The notes: a model not told the origin generated them from the letters alone. DNA of 64,000 bases from Nemophila menziesii (GCA_029959085.1 JARWIR010000010.1:32108731-32172730), one strand, 5' to 3'; positions 52,987-64,000 are shown, counted from the stretch's first letter. Made by a program: numbers and translations.

Positions 52987-54265
52987 GGAGGAATATACCT
53001 TTTTAGGCCTAAAATTTAAAAATGAGAATTTTAAGGGCCTAGTTACTTTTTATGTTTTTCAAGGGCCTAACTAGGAATTTTCTGGTTAGGTTCACGATTT
53101 TAGGGGGTACAGACCCACTATTTTAGGGGGTATATACCCACTATTTTAATTTTTTGGGGTACACGCCCACCGTTTTTTTTAATTAAGTCCATATTTGTTC
53201 AGCGTTCAGTTAAGTCCATATTGGTCAGTCCTTGTTCAGGTGAGCCCTTATTCCAATCAGTCCATTTACCCACTAAAATAACATGTTTACCCTCTAAAAT
53301 AACATGTTTACCCCCTAAAATAACATGTTTACCCCCTAAAATAACAAGCTTTTCCCCTAATTACCCCCAAAAATACCTAATTACCCCCTAAAATACCTAA
53401 TTACCCCCTAAAATAACAAATTAGGGGGTTCGTACCCCCTAATTTTCCAGATCTGAAAATAAAAACCCACCAACTCGCGCCACCTGCACAACCTCGCGCC
53501 ACCACCAGCACCACCTCGCGCCACCAATACTTGTAGCAACAAAAATCTTCTGCAAATCGACAAGATCTTAACGGATGGAAGAAGAAGAACCCTAAAATAA
53601 CAAAACAGGGGGTTCGTACCCCCTAATTTTCCAGATCTGAAAATAAAAACCCACCAACTCACGCCACCTGCACAACCTCGCGCCACCACCAGCACCACCT
53701 CGCGCCACCAATACTTGCAGCATAAAAAATCGTCTGCAAATAGACGAGATCTTAACGGATGGAAGAAGAAGAAGAAGAAGAAGAAGAAGAAGAAAAACCA
53801 GCAGATCGGAGATGGGATGCATCTTTGAGTTGTGATGCAGGTCGGAGATGGGATGCATCTTTGAGTTGTGATGCAGATCGGAGATGGGATGCAGATCGGA
53901 GTTGGGATGCAGATCAGCTGGACTGCTGTGTTGCAGCCATGGTGTTGATTTGCAGTGTTGCAGCAGTGTTGGTGGTGGAGATCTGGTTCGTGGCAGTGTG
54001 GATGGTGGCAAGAGATCTGGTTCGTCGTGGTGGTGGTGGTGGCTCGGATAGAAGAGAAGCAGGGCTTCGTTTATGGGACGAAGCTGTGGTGGTGGCTCGG
54101 CGAGATTTGATGCAGAAGGTGGGAAGCGGCGGTTTTTCTGCATTTGGGTCGAGAGAGAAAGGGGGATGGGGGTGGGTTTTATATGTATTTTTTTAGTTGG
54201 ATTCCAATTAATAGTAACTAAGGCCCTAAAACAGAAACCAACATGTTATATAGGCCCTTATTCCT
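52987..54265 (+). mobile_element. Unclassified element with imperfect inverted ends (locus 4)
   Basis: The left end (ggaggaatatacctttttag, then taagggcctagttactttt) resembles the reverse complement of the right end (agaggaataagggcc, then tagggccttagttact). Inside, gggtacagaccc, gggtatataccc and ggggtacacgccc occur at 53107-53170. Runs of acccccтaaaata-like units (cccctaaaataac) follow, then a 184-bp duplicated block, an AGA-rich and gatgggatgcag-repeat region, and a GTGG-rich part. No protein domain is visible in the overlapping frames. Confidence 0.55.
53406..53773. repeat. 184-bp tandem duplication
   Basis: The block starting ccctaaaataacaaa and containing gggggttcgtaccccc, cagatctgaaaataaaaacc and cgcgccaccaccagcacc occurs at 53406 and 53590 with few differences. 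gggggt/accccc makes a perfect six-base stem in both copies. Confidence 0.92.
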
Positions 54266-54289
54266 CTTTTACCCCATTTTTCGTAAGGG

Positions 54290-55371
54290 GAAATCATTGA
54301 ACCTTGGAAAATATTTGATATACTTCACAATTGTTGATGAAATTCTCAACATCTTTCATCACTTATGAAAATAATATCCCTGAGCGTTTGTTTACAGATT
54401 ACTTTTATCCCTTTGTCAAGTTGAACACTGCGTTGGTCGAGCTGTTGAAGCATAAATGCCTTTTTGGTTCGGTTGTTTACCGCCATCATGTCCAACAAAT
54501 TGTCCCGGCTATTTTCTCCCTAGATAAAACATATCGAATTGAAGTGTTAGGGTATAACCTTGAAGTGAACATCTAGCTAACCTCTGTAAAACCCTCTTCC
54601 ATGTATATCCTACGCTTTCACCACTGTCTTGGTGAAAATTTGCAAGTGCCATTTGATCTTTCATTTGCATGATCTATGGATAATTTCGATCAAAAACTTG
54701 AGTTGCAATTTGTCCCATGACGTAATCGAATCAAATGGTTGACTATCCAACCATTCACTAGCACCTTTGGTAAAAAAAATGGAAATATTAAGTAATACAG
54801 CTGCTCATGTGTAATGCCTTGAGTAATGTAGGCATCACAAATCTGCATAAAGTTCTAAATTGACCTAACCAATCTTGGGTTGCAGACCCATTATATTTTC
54901 CAAAACTCAAGAATTGACTGAACATACCCGAGTTGGGCTTGAATCTTGTAGCTTGGATCGCTAGAGGGCAAATTTGTAATGGTTGAACACAGAATGGACC
55001 TCCTTAACTAGGATGGCCTTGTTCTCGACGTTGGTTAATCTGTGGACCTCCTCCATTTACTACTACTTTTGGTGTTACCCCCCTAAGGAATAGGATTTTG
55101 ATGATTAGGATTATCTCTAATTGGTACATCTTCTACTTGGGGGTTTCCATTCTCCCGACCTCCTTCTACATCGATCGACTTGATTTTCCATCAACTCGTT
55201 CCTCTTTCTCGCTTTTGCGATCCTTCTTTAAGATCGAAGTAGTTTCTCGGGGTCCGAGATCATACACCAATACCTAAGGAACATGAAAGAGACATTAGCA
55301 AAAACAAATATAAAACTGAAACAAATAAAAACTTCTATACTAATGATAAACACAATAACTAACAAAAATAA
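54290..55371 (-). pseudogene. Athila-like gag remnant
   Basis: Downstream (on the minus strand) of the primer site at 55372. Translation of the minus strand gives KPNSGMFSQFLSFG (near 54900), then GASEWLDSQPFDSITSWDKLQLKF (near 54750). These correspond to RPDPGMIAQFQNFG and GASEWHDMQDPTKITNWDQLEIAF of the gag at 62191. Frames are broken several times. The sequence fades out at about 54290 next to the unclassified element, so the rest of the retrotransposon is missing. Confidence 0.82.
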
Positions 55372-55389
55372 TCCCCGGTAGCGGCGCCA
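55372..55389 (-). promoter_or_regulatory. Primer-binding site, tRNA-Asp type
   Basis: The minus strand reads TGGCGCCGCTACCGGGGA, a tRNA-Asp site with small differences, next to the LTR end. Confidence 0.85.
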
Positions 55390-56323
55390 AAAACTTGGTG
55401 GGCCCAAAGTGTGATAAATAAACGATAATACTATCACACACACCTCAGAAGAACCCACCAAAAACTCTCTGCAAGTGCACAAATAGTTTACAAGTAATAG
55501 TAAATAAGTAAAAATTTGTCCTCAGGGATTGATCGATTAACTCAAATTCGTGTTTAGAGATAACCATATATGAGATTACTTGTTTGAACTAAAATAGACA
55601 TAAAAGGAATATTTGTTTGGTTTTTATTATAAGAATTAAATGTAAGGAATAAATAAACTAAGAATGCACATAACTAATATGAATAAGAATGAAGATGAGA
55701 TATAGCTTAGGTTTGCAAGTATTAACTTATCTTTCTAAATCGTTATTTAATGTGTAAGGGTGAATTGAGAACATATAAGTAGACGTGATTCTATAGTCTC
55801 TCTAAATACCGTCAGGGTAGCTTAGAAGGCAACCTCTACTAGGGGACTTGGGTAAGGGGTCCCTAGACAATGATCGGTGAGTAAATTCTAATATTTATGA
55901 CTATCTATTTAGGCAAGCCCGCCAGGATCACTACCCCACACTAGGCGATTATGAACCGTTTCCATCCCTAAACCCCCCGCACGGGTGACATTATAGGTAA
56001 CTTAGGTCAAACTAGAGGCTTACAAGCTCTAGCATTTTTAAGTAAAATCAATCATAATACAGGATAAAGCCAAGCTCAAATCAATTAAAATGAATTTCCA
56101 AATAACATTAAAATAACAAAATAGTAATCTAGGGTTTATACAAAATGCAAACCCAAACTATTGGATGATTAGTTTATGATTACAGAAATAAAACTAAAGA
56201 GTAAAAATATTAGCAACATAGTTAATCTAAGAATCTAATACAATTGACCCTAATAGTTGTGGTGAAATTGACGCAGTATTATTGTTGTGAAGCTCCAGCT
56301 TCTGTTGCTTCCTCCTCTCTATG

Positions 56324-56325
<2 letters not shown>

Positions 56326-56391
<66 letters not shown>
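56326..56391. repeat. (TC)n microsatellite
   Basis: About 32 TC units inside the LTR. Confidence 0.97.
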
Positions 56392-56396
<5 letters not shown>

Positions 56397-56441
56397 GTTG
56401 TTTAATAAAATAATGGAAAGGACATGTATCTAATGTCAAAC

Positions 56442-56545
<104 letters not shown>

Positions 56546-57079
56546 TCTTGGACATTTTATGTGTTATGGGCTTTACTTAAGTGACCGCGTCCAACCCAAA
56601 AATGTCCCAAGAGTGGACTAGTTCGAGTACGCCAGCTGTGAACTTAATAACTTCTACATTATAGATCCAAATCATGACCCTTTAGTGGCCACGCGTGCGG
56701 CATTTCTAACATAGAATCCTATATGGATATAAAAGGTCTACTTCAATTTATTTATCAGTCTCACGTGGCATCATGAACAATTCAATTTGCACTTTCTAAA
56801 ATTGGCTTCTTTTTAACTTTTACTCTTGATATACAATTGATCTCTTTTCCTAGACTTCTTATCCATATTCGCATCTAATATCATCCTTGTACTAAGATCT
56901 TCACACTTAACACGCAAATTACACCTAAAAAAATCTAAAAACAAATCTCCAAAACTAGACAAGTAACGAGAATATATCAAATCATAGGGAAAAATCTCTC
57001 AGCTAAGCGCATAATGAACCTAAAATGATATCTCGTGACTAGATTATTATATCGTAGATATATAGACATCAACTGGGGA

Positions 57080-58740
57080 TAAATGTTTTCTCAAAATCTC
57101 AAGGATCAAAATCACAACTACTCTCAAAGGAGGCAATGATGTAATTATCAAAGCAGACTTACAAGCACTATTGGCACACACAATATCTATTTTTCGATTT
57201 CCAAAAAATAAATTGTAAACAACTATGTATTATGATATAAAATTTTTGGTGGGTTTTAGAGAAAGTAATAAATTTCATTGGGTAACATGGGAAAAAATAG
57301 ATATGGAAAAGATTATTCCATGATTGGGATTCAAGGATTTTGAGAAAATGAACATGAATCTTTTGTCAATTAAAGCAAAAAGTATATGGTATAACCCATA
57401 GTATTTAGCGGGACAAGTTCTAAAGGGAGTTAATCGTACAAAGACAACTTTTGCATAAGTCAAACTACGACAAAACAGGTTATTGTCATGGGATAGTATT
57501 ATATAAGGATGGAATTTGTTAATTTGACACAACAAGTATGTGATTGGTAATGGAGAGCCAACAAGCATATGGGATCATAATAGTATCAATACTTTGTGAT
57601 CTGTGAATTACCAAAAGGTGTTAGTTGAAGAAGGTTTGTAATATCTTTAATGAACGCATGGATGGATGGAACGAGGAAGCACTCAATGATAGTTTTTTGG
57701 CACCAATAATGCATAACATAGGACACATTTAGCTTCTCTATACAACGGTATAAGACCAGTTCATTTGGCCACTAAAGAAGGACATGAACTATGCTACAAA
57801 ATTGGGATATGCGTTAGTAGTGGCACAAATCAAGAGTACAATACAATCGTCAAATTAAAATGAATAGCATGATCCATGTATTTTAAAGTTTATGTGGAAT
57901 ACTAATGTTCCAACCAAGGTCAGTATTTTTGCTTGGAAAGGATGTACGAATGCACTACTCATGATGAGAAATTTAGCAATTAGGAAGTCTTCAAAGTCTA
58001 AGAGTTGTGTAGTCTGCACAGACTAGGAGGAAACAATTAAGGACATGGTGTTAACATGTACTAAGATTAAACAATCTTGGGCAACGTCATCACCACAAAT
58101 TCAGATTAATGAATTAGCGAATGAGAAATTGGGCGATTGTATTTTAAATATAAGTTAGGATTACAAAAAGGGCGTATGATATAAGAGATTCATTACGTCA
58201 TATGTATTACTTACCCTATCTAATATATGGAAATAAAATATGGCAAGAGTATACAAAGGAAGACAATATTATGCTACATGAATAGATTTTTTGATAGGGC
58301 ATCTCATGACAAAGCTTTTTCGTAATGACTAGATAAGTAAACAAATGCATCAGGATAGACTTCATGTAGTATATCAATACTATGAATAAGGATTTATCAT
58401 ACTTCAATGATGCTTATTTTATATGGAAATGGGAACACACGTGGATAGGAATCATCGAACAAGACAATTCCATCGGTAATCGTAGTAGCCATTGCATACA
58501 AGTTTTCTGTTTGAAAATTAAGGAAGGTGAAACTTTAGCCGTTTTACATGCGACCAAATTGGGCAGCAGTCATTTAGGTTTGATTAAAGAAATTTATGCA
58601 GAAAACCTTGGAGTGGCACAAGGGATTTCATCACCATCAAATACTTCTTGGCAGATCAAACAGATTTTTATAAAGGTCAAAAAGAGATTCCATCTTTTAT
58701 TTTTGACATATTCCTAGAACTTTTAATTCTATGCCCGGTT
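57080..58740 (+). pseudogene. Degenerate LINE (RT tail, zf-RVT, RNase H)
   Basis: VMESQQAYGI and its neighbours near 57545 correspond to the NG-x-x-x-x-IW motif after the reverse transcriptase. At 57890-58080 the reading LWNTNVPTKVSIFAWKGCTNAL, then SCVVCTD, then ETIKDMVLTCTKIKQSWA matches the zinc-binding RVT domain of the LINE at 21225. 58382-58717 is an open RNase H remnant with VFCLKIKEGETLAVLHATKL. Many stops are present. The left end abuts the Athila-like LTR. Confidence 0.78.
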
Positions 58741-58787
58741 CCATTGACATGCATACTAGGCGGCGTTCTTCACTGTTAGAGTCTTTT

Positions 58788-59080
58788 TTTTTAATACATC
58801 GGAGATCCAAAGGATCATGTTACGAAAAAACAATACTAATCTAATACATTATTAATCAAGTTAGGGCTATATATCACTCTAGGCGACTTAAAACCCATCC
58901 GATCCTTCGTGTAAAGACTCCAAATGCCATCTGGGGGGTCCCCAAGTAGTAAGTACTCCTACCTATTCTTCCAACCTTGTTTAGCTAGCCAATCAGCGCA
59001 ACGGTTAGCTTCTCTATAAATGCCTCGTAAGTGAAATCCTTTATATTGGCATATAGCCTCCCTTAATAGGTTGTTTTAAT
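58788..59080 (-). mobile_element. 5'-truncated LINE fragment
   Basis: The minus strand reads AICQYKGFHLRGIYREANRCADWLAKQGWKNR, the end of a LINE RNase H domain (the REANR-x-ADWLAK motif). A short untranslated part follows, and a tail is visible as the T-run at 58788-58796. About 290 bp. Confidence 0.8.
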
Positions 59081-59290
59081 GTGACAAATCCTCTTATGTT
59101 TAGTGTGCTATTTACTCTTGTTATTCATATTCCTTATTGCACTCTATTTCATCAAAAAGCTCATCTTTATCATGTTGATCATATCTTTATTGTTATTTAT
59201 TATGAAACTAATTCTCTTACAATAAGTTTAACCTTATCCTTGTGTACATTGAGAATTAGCCTTAGTGATCAACTTCAAAGGTTCTTAGAA
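59081..59290 (+). pseudogene. Copia RNase H remnant
   Basis: A 70-codon frame in which FHQKAHLYHVDHIFI resembles the copia RNase H motif (FH-x-K-T/R-KHI-x-VD-x-HF) and LSDQLQRFLE its DQLAD-x-x-TK end. Strongly altered. Its place directly before an LTR supports the reading. Confidence 0.45.
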
Positions 59291-60431
59291 TGATGTTTCC
59301 AACAACTTTCGTGAAGAAGATTTATTGATCCAAGTCATTATCTCTCAAAGTTACTTGGCGCGGTACACCGGACGAATGGCGCGGTACACCAGACCAAGAT
59401 TGCGGACCAGGGCGCGGTGCAGAGGCTAGCCCGTCAGTAAGTTAGAAAATCAAACCGTTGAGGTGCGGTACACCGCACGAAATCTTGCGGTACACCGCAA
59501 GGAAGGTTTTTCTGCACAAAAGACAAGTCATAAGTAATATATCCGTTGGAAGATTAATAGATCCGTTGGATCCAAGTCTTATGACCGTTGGAAGCCATTC
59601 TCTACTATAAATTGAAGCTCTTTGAAGGCTACAAACATACCAACTAATTACAAACACTAAGGGGCTTAATTGCTATCATTCAAGAAGGTGTCAAGTGCTA
59701 TACAAAGTCAAAATCAATCTTAGTGAGCTTATTAATCCTTTCAAGGAGTTAATCAATTAAGCCACAAGGTTCTATCCACTCAAGAGGAGTAATCAAGCTT
59801 ATAGTCATATCCACTCTTTTAGGAGTTTAGTTACAAGCTTTTATAAGCAACCCTTTAAACACTTTGTTGCTATCCTCTTAAGTCTAGGTCTTGTAATAGA
59901 TAGATTAAGAGAGAATTCAAGTATAGGGAGTATACTTGGTGTCCTTGTGTTGTGATTACACAAGTGGTTTGTCCTTCGTGTTATCGAAGAGGTTGTAAGG
60001 GTTATTGTGTTCTCGACCCGGGTAAGAGAGACACGGGAGCTTAGTGAAAAGCTTGAAATCCTAAGGAGGCTTCCTTAGGTAGTGGATGTAGGGAAACCGA
60101 ACCACTATAAATCGTGTGTATCTTTCTATCCCTACTCTATTTACTTTCCGCACTTTATATGTTTGATAATATGCTAGCATGAGTATAGTGATATTGTTTA
60201 TCTAGGTTATCTAACATATAGTCTTCTAGAGTAGTTTAAGATATTGGATTGACGTTTTACTTGTTATACTTTTATATCAAACCTCTAACTTACCTTTGCA
60301 TGATCCTAGAAGAGTTTGATTTAATTAGTTGACTTAGAAGTTTTCTCTTAAACTTATAATTGTCCAAAAGATTTTTTAATTAGGCATTAATCTTATTAGT
60401 AATCCTATTCAGCCCCCCTCTAGGACTTTCA
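59291..60431 (+). repeat. Copia LTR (about 1140 bp)
   Basis: Ends cccccctctaggactttca directly before a copia-type primer site, and the first TG after the RNase H remnant is at 59291. A TATA-like ctataaattgaag lies at about 59604. Its upstream part holds gcggtacacc repeats, two of them in long hairpins. The left border is by inference only. Confidence 0.6.
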
Positions 60432-60433
60432 AT

Positions 60434-60445
60434 TGGTATTAGAGC
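60434..60445 (+). promoter_or_regulatory. Copia primer-binding site (one mismatch)
   Basis: TGGTATTAGAGC differs at one base from the initiator-Met site TGGTATCAGAGC. Only about 50 bases of internal sequence remain before the Athila-like LTR at 60485. Confidence 0.75.
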
Positions 60446-60484
60446 CTAACTCTACGTGAATAGCTTAACCGTTAGTAGAGTAAA

Positions 60485-62047
60485 TGATGTCTCCCTAATT
60501 GTTCTTATTTTCGACCCTTGGGAGACATCATTTTTTGTGTTTATTTAATTAATTTGATAGACTTTTGGACTAAATATGCAATAATCCGGAATTCCCTTTT
60601 TATTTCTAGCATTTTTAATTTATTAAACTTTTGCGCGTAATATTGGTATTTTTAGTGTAAAGTTTACAGGTTTTAGATGTTAGCTAGGAGAGGAATCCGA
60701 GGAGAAGGTCAAAGATCGTGAATTAGAGTCAAGACTTGAAGACAAATCCCGAAGATATTATTTTTAGAGCTGAAAATCCACTTTCCAGGCCATAGATTGC
60801 TGATTTCGAGGTGCTTAAGCGATGATTTAGCCGCTGACCTTTGAAGAGAAATCATTCCTTATCGAGTTACAGAACTTTAGAAACTGGAATGAGGTCAATC
60901 GGAGTTGTAACGCATCGGGAAAAGCTGTTTTAGTGAAGGCCTATCATCAGTTACGGGATTTTGGGCTTAGAAAGTGGGCTTGGACATTTAATTAGGCTTT
61001 TATTTTCTGGTCCAAGCCCTAGTCCGAATTTGCACTTATAAAAGGAGGTCTGGACTTCTATTTTTCATACAATTCACATTCCACAAGATTAAACACCAGA
61101 GAGAAGCAACAGAAGGAAGAAAGAAGAAGCTACAAGAGCTGGAGAGGGTCTATATCTCCGTTCGTAGTCATTCCTATTCCGGAAATTAGGTTTTTCTTAT
61201 CTTTAATTTTGTAATCAAATATGAATTCCTTTATTTTTAATTTAGTATTTCTTTTTAATATGAGCTAAACAATTGATAGTGCTTGAGAACAAATAATGGG
61301 TGAATCCCAATCTTATTAATTAACGAATGTTGAATTTGGGTTTTTATTGAATTAAACTAAATTAGGGCTTTTACTCTTTTCAATAAATTGAGATTATTTT
61401 ACTGTTTTTGGAGTAGCTAACTAAGAACAGGTGTTAGTATCTAGGCTATTCCAATTAGTGGCGATTGGATCATCCTGACGGAGGGTTTAGGTACAGAACC
61501 ATTTATTCAATCTAGGATAGAAGTTAATGATTCTGACGAGCTTAGCTAATCCTAGGGCCAATGAGGTAATAAAACTTAATCATCCAACGGTGGATCATAT
61601 TTACCCTGACGGGACTAGTGACACTTTAGGATCGCCTTATAGTCCACCCTGACGGGGGTATAAGGAATTTAGAATCCCGACCATTGTAATTGACTAATTT
61701 AGCCCTTAAACAACATAAGTTAGGAAATAGGATTGGGAGGATCCTTGCGTTCTCAGGTGCTACATCTCATATTGCGTTTTACATCATTTTCCTTGCGTCT
61801 TAGTTTTTACTTGCATTTTAATATTTGTCTTTCATTTACTTAGTCTTATAACAAAAACCAAACAAACATATTATTGTCTTTTATTTTCATAAGTGCATCA
61901 ATCACTATTTGTTAGACATTGTGATCAACCATTCCGTCCTTGGAACGAATCTGATTTATCAGTTATACTACTTGGGACAACCGTACACTTGCGGTTGTGG
62001 TTCGATTAGCATTTGCATTTATATTTAGAACACACAAAGGACCACCA
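60485..62047 (+). repeat. Athila-like 5' LTR (about 1563 bp)
   Basis: Begins TGATGTCTCCC and ends ACCACCA before the primer region. TATA box tataaaag at 61037-61044. Several phrases of the type cctgacggag or cctgacgggg recur between 61475 and 61660. Confidence 0.88.
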
Positions 62048-62053
62048 AGTTTT

Positions 62054-62071
62054 TGGCGCCGCTGCCGGGGA
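62054..62071 (+). promoter_or_regulatory. Primer-binding site, tRNA-Asp type
   Basis: TGGCGCCGCTGCCGGGGA, identical to the site at 33955. Confidence 0.9.
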
Positions 62072-62190
62072 CGGTAGCGTGTGACCACGGTGTTTATCCT
62101 TTAGTGATAGTTGCATTTATTTTTATATTTGTTTTTATCAGTTTTACGCTTTTTGCTTGTTTAGTTTTCTCAGGTTTTTAGGTTTGGTGT

Positions 62191-64000
62191 ATGCGAAGAA
62201 GGCTCAGATTTGAACCGCTAGTTCAAATCCTTGATAATCCGGATTCGTTAATCAGACTTGCAAATAAGAAAAGAAGAGAACAAGAGGAAAGAGAAATGGC
62301 GAATATTCAAGATCCATGGTTTACTAATGGTCCACCAGAAGTTCCATTCCGTGCTCCTGCTATAGGAGTAGGTGCTCCAGATATAAATGTTCCGAAGTTT
62401 CGTCCAGATCCGGGTATGATAGCTCAATTCCAAAACTTTGGAAATTTTCGTGGTAGAGTTGGAGAAGATCCTCTTAGAGCGATACAGAAATTCAAACAGA
62501 TATGTGATTCTTACATCACACAAGGAGTTTCAAAAGAACAGATGTACTACGATGTGTTTAAATTTTTTGTTATTGATGGAGCAAGTGAATGGCACGATAT
62601 GCAAGATCCGACGAAAATTACTAATTGGGATCAATTAGAGATTGCTTTCTTTGACAGATATTACCCAAGTAACATGAGGTTAGATGCTGAATTAGAGTTG
62701 ACGCAGTTCCGTCAAGAATATGATGAAACTTTGGGTAGGAGTTGGACAAGATTTCAGATGTGCTTACGTAGAGTCCCCAATCATGGCTTTTCAGAACAAC
62801 AACAATTAAAAATATTTTATAGAGGCCTTGATGGGACTTCAAGAGAGAAATTGGATATGCTATGTGGTGCAGGTTTTCTTCAAGTTCAACCCGCTCATGC
62901 AAAGATCATCTTAGAGAGAACAGTCAAGAATGAAGTTGGGTGGAGTTCAGTAAGAACACCAGTTAAAAGAGTGAATAATGTTGATATGGAAGAAAAGTTT
63001 GCTACGCTAGAGACAAAGCTTCAGACCACACTAGAACAACAATTGAGACAACTTACTCTAGCCGTGAAAGAAGGTTTCTCGAATAAAAGAGGTGAGGTAA
63101 AGGTTGCACAAGTGGTATATGGATGTGAGTATTGCGGTGTCAATGATCATAGTTGGGAAAATTGTCAAAATAATCAAGAATCCGTGATGTTTGTGTCCAA
63201 TAGAGGTAACTTTAATTCAAGTGGTAATGGATATCAGCCTAACAGAAACCATCCGGGGTTTCAATACTCAAATCCTGATGGGGCAGCAAATCCTACTTAT
63301 GCGTATCAGCCGCGTCCCCAAGGTAACAACTACAATCCAAGACCACACAACAATTACTAAGGAGGACAGAATCAAAATTATGTTCAGAGACAAGCTCCTC
63401 AAGACAATTATGATGACACAATGAATCAGAAGGCCTTACCTGCCCATCCGCAAGAAGGAGTTACTCTTCAGAAAACAGTTGAGAGTTTAATTGCTCTTCA
63501 AACACAAGCTATGGAACGTCAAAACGCAGTTGAAGCAAGTATGAAGTTGTTCCAGAATCAGCTAAGTCAAATTAACAAACAACTGAATCAACGTCCACAA
63601 GGGCAACTCCCTAGCGATACTGAGAATCCAATCCAAATCGAAGACTGTAAAGCTATTACTCTCAGAAGTGGTAAGAACCTTCCTCCACCTCCTTTCCCGG
63701 TTATGAAAGAAAAAGAAGTTAGAAAAGAGAAAGAGGTGGTGAATGGAGAAAAAGTAGTTGAAGTGGAAGAAGTGGAGAGGTCTAACGAGATTCTGAAAAA
63801 GAAAAATGATATTATAATCAATCGTCCACCTCCACCATTTCCATCAAGAGTTCAAAAGAAGGGTGATATGGCTGAGTATCAAAAATTCTTTAACAAGGTA
63901 AGAGGTCTTAGCATAAATATTCCGTTGCTAGAAGCTATTCGAGATGTGCCCAAGTATGCTAAGTTTCTGAAAAGAGCCCTCACCAACAAACGGCCATATT
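62191..64000 (+). CDS. Athila-like Gag(-Pol), one in-frame stop, runs off window
   Basis: The start at ATG 62191 lies 120 bases after the primer site. A retrotransposon gag domain covers about residues 65-250 (FRPDPGMIAQFQNFG, GASEWHDMQDP, FFDRYYPSNMR, RVPNHGFSEQQQLKIFYRGLDG). A CCHC knuckle CEYCGVNDHSWENC is near residue 312. A TAA stop at 63358-63360 ends 389 codons, but the same frame then stays open to the window end. It contains AITLRSGK, a signature of Athila/Tat elements, and INIPLLEAIRDVPKYAKFLK, the conserved stretch before protease. The element is thus nearly intact in this part, with a single nonsense codon. Confidence 0.92.

Noticed and set aside
53408..54196. Open frames of 96-183 codons on both strands
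   Set aside because: They follow duplicated GC-rich blocks and poly-Glu or poly-Leu runs (gaagaagaag). No homology is recognisable.

Overview
This window is nuclear DNA from a flowering plant, most likely a eudicot. The evidence is spliced genes with GT-AG introns, AT-rich spacers, plant-type Ty1/copia and Athila-like Ty3/gypsy retrotransposons, L1-type LINEs with RNase H domains, hAT-type MITEs and a FAR1/MULE transposase relic. I could not identify the species. Most of the 64 kb is transposable elements at different stages of decay, many nested in one another.

The one convincing intact housekeeping gene is a seven-exon gene on the minus strand (46617-48609) encoding the initiator tRNA A64 2'-O-ribosylphosphate transferase (RIT1 family, 510 aa predicted). 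A second copy of the same gene lies between 15.6 and 24.0 kb, also on the minus strand. It is a pseudogene, and its pieces are separated by at least five insertions: a 1.7-kb unclassified element that itself holds a solo LTR, a 235-bp 5'-truncated LINE, a larger insert carrying a LINE with an 804-codon open frame, and, in its 5' flank, a full-length copia element. The intact gene gives the empty-site sequence for each insertion. Other genes are a short RING-finger protein related to RMA ubiquitin ligases (10044-10397) and a multi-exon fragment of a plant family often found with Ulp1-type or mobile-domain proteins (12.6-14.8 kb).

Layout: 0-8.1 kb, an old LINE split by a degenerate copia element (Copia-A, TSD tcaag). 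8.1-15.6 kb, spacer with a hairpin-motif array, the RING gene, CT-rich DNA and the gene fragment. 15.6-24.0 kb, the RIT1 pseudogene and its insertions. 23.96-30.39 kb, Copia-B (TSD gtatc, open 1359-codon gag-pol on the minus strand). 30.4-32.4 kb, unassigned DNA with a TACTCT repeat. 32.4-37.2 kb, an Athila-like LTR with truncated gag joined to a FAR1-type transposase relic that is split by a solo LTR. 37.6-42.1 kb, Copia-C (TSD aaatt, nearly identical 205-bp LTRs, two nonsense codons). 42-46.3 kb, AT-rich spacer and a decayed LINE. 46.6-48.6 kb, RIT1. 48.8-54.3 kb, MITEs and two members of the hairpin-motif element family. 54.3-57.1 kb, part of an Athila-like element on the minus strand. 57.1-59.1 kb, two LINE relics. 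59.1-60.5 kb, a copia LTR with internal sequence on both sides. 60.5-64 kb, the 5' end of an Athila-like element that runs off the window.

The strongest candidate for something undescribed is a family of 1.3-1.8-kb non-coding elements (about 8.95-9.85, 16.16-19.48, 49.06-50.83 and 52.99-54.27 kb). They share a similar left end, carry arrays of short GGG-loop-CCC hairpins, and then a G-rich segment with internal repeats. A separate pair of covarying hairpins lies upstream of the presumed promoter in a copia LTR (59463-59501).
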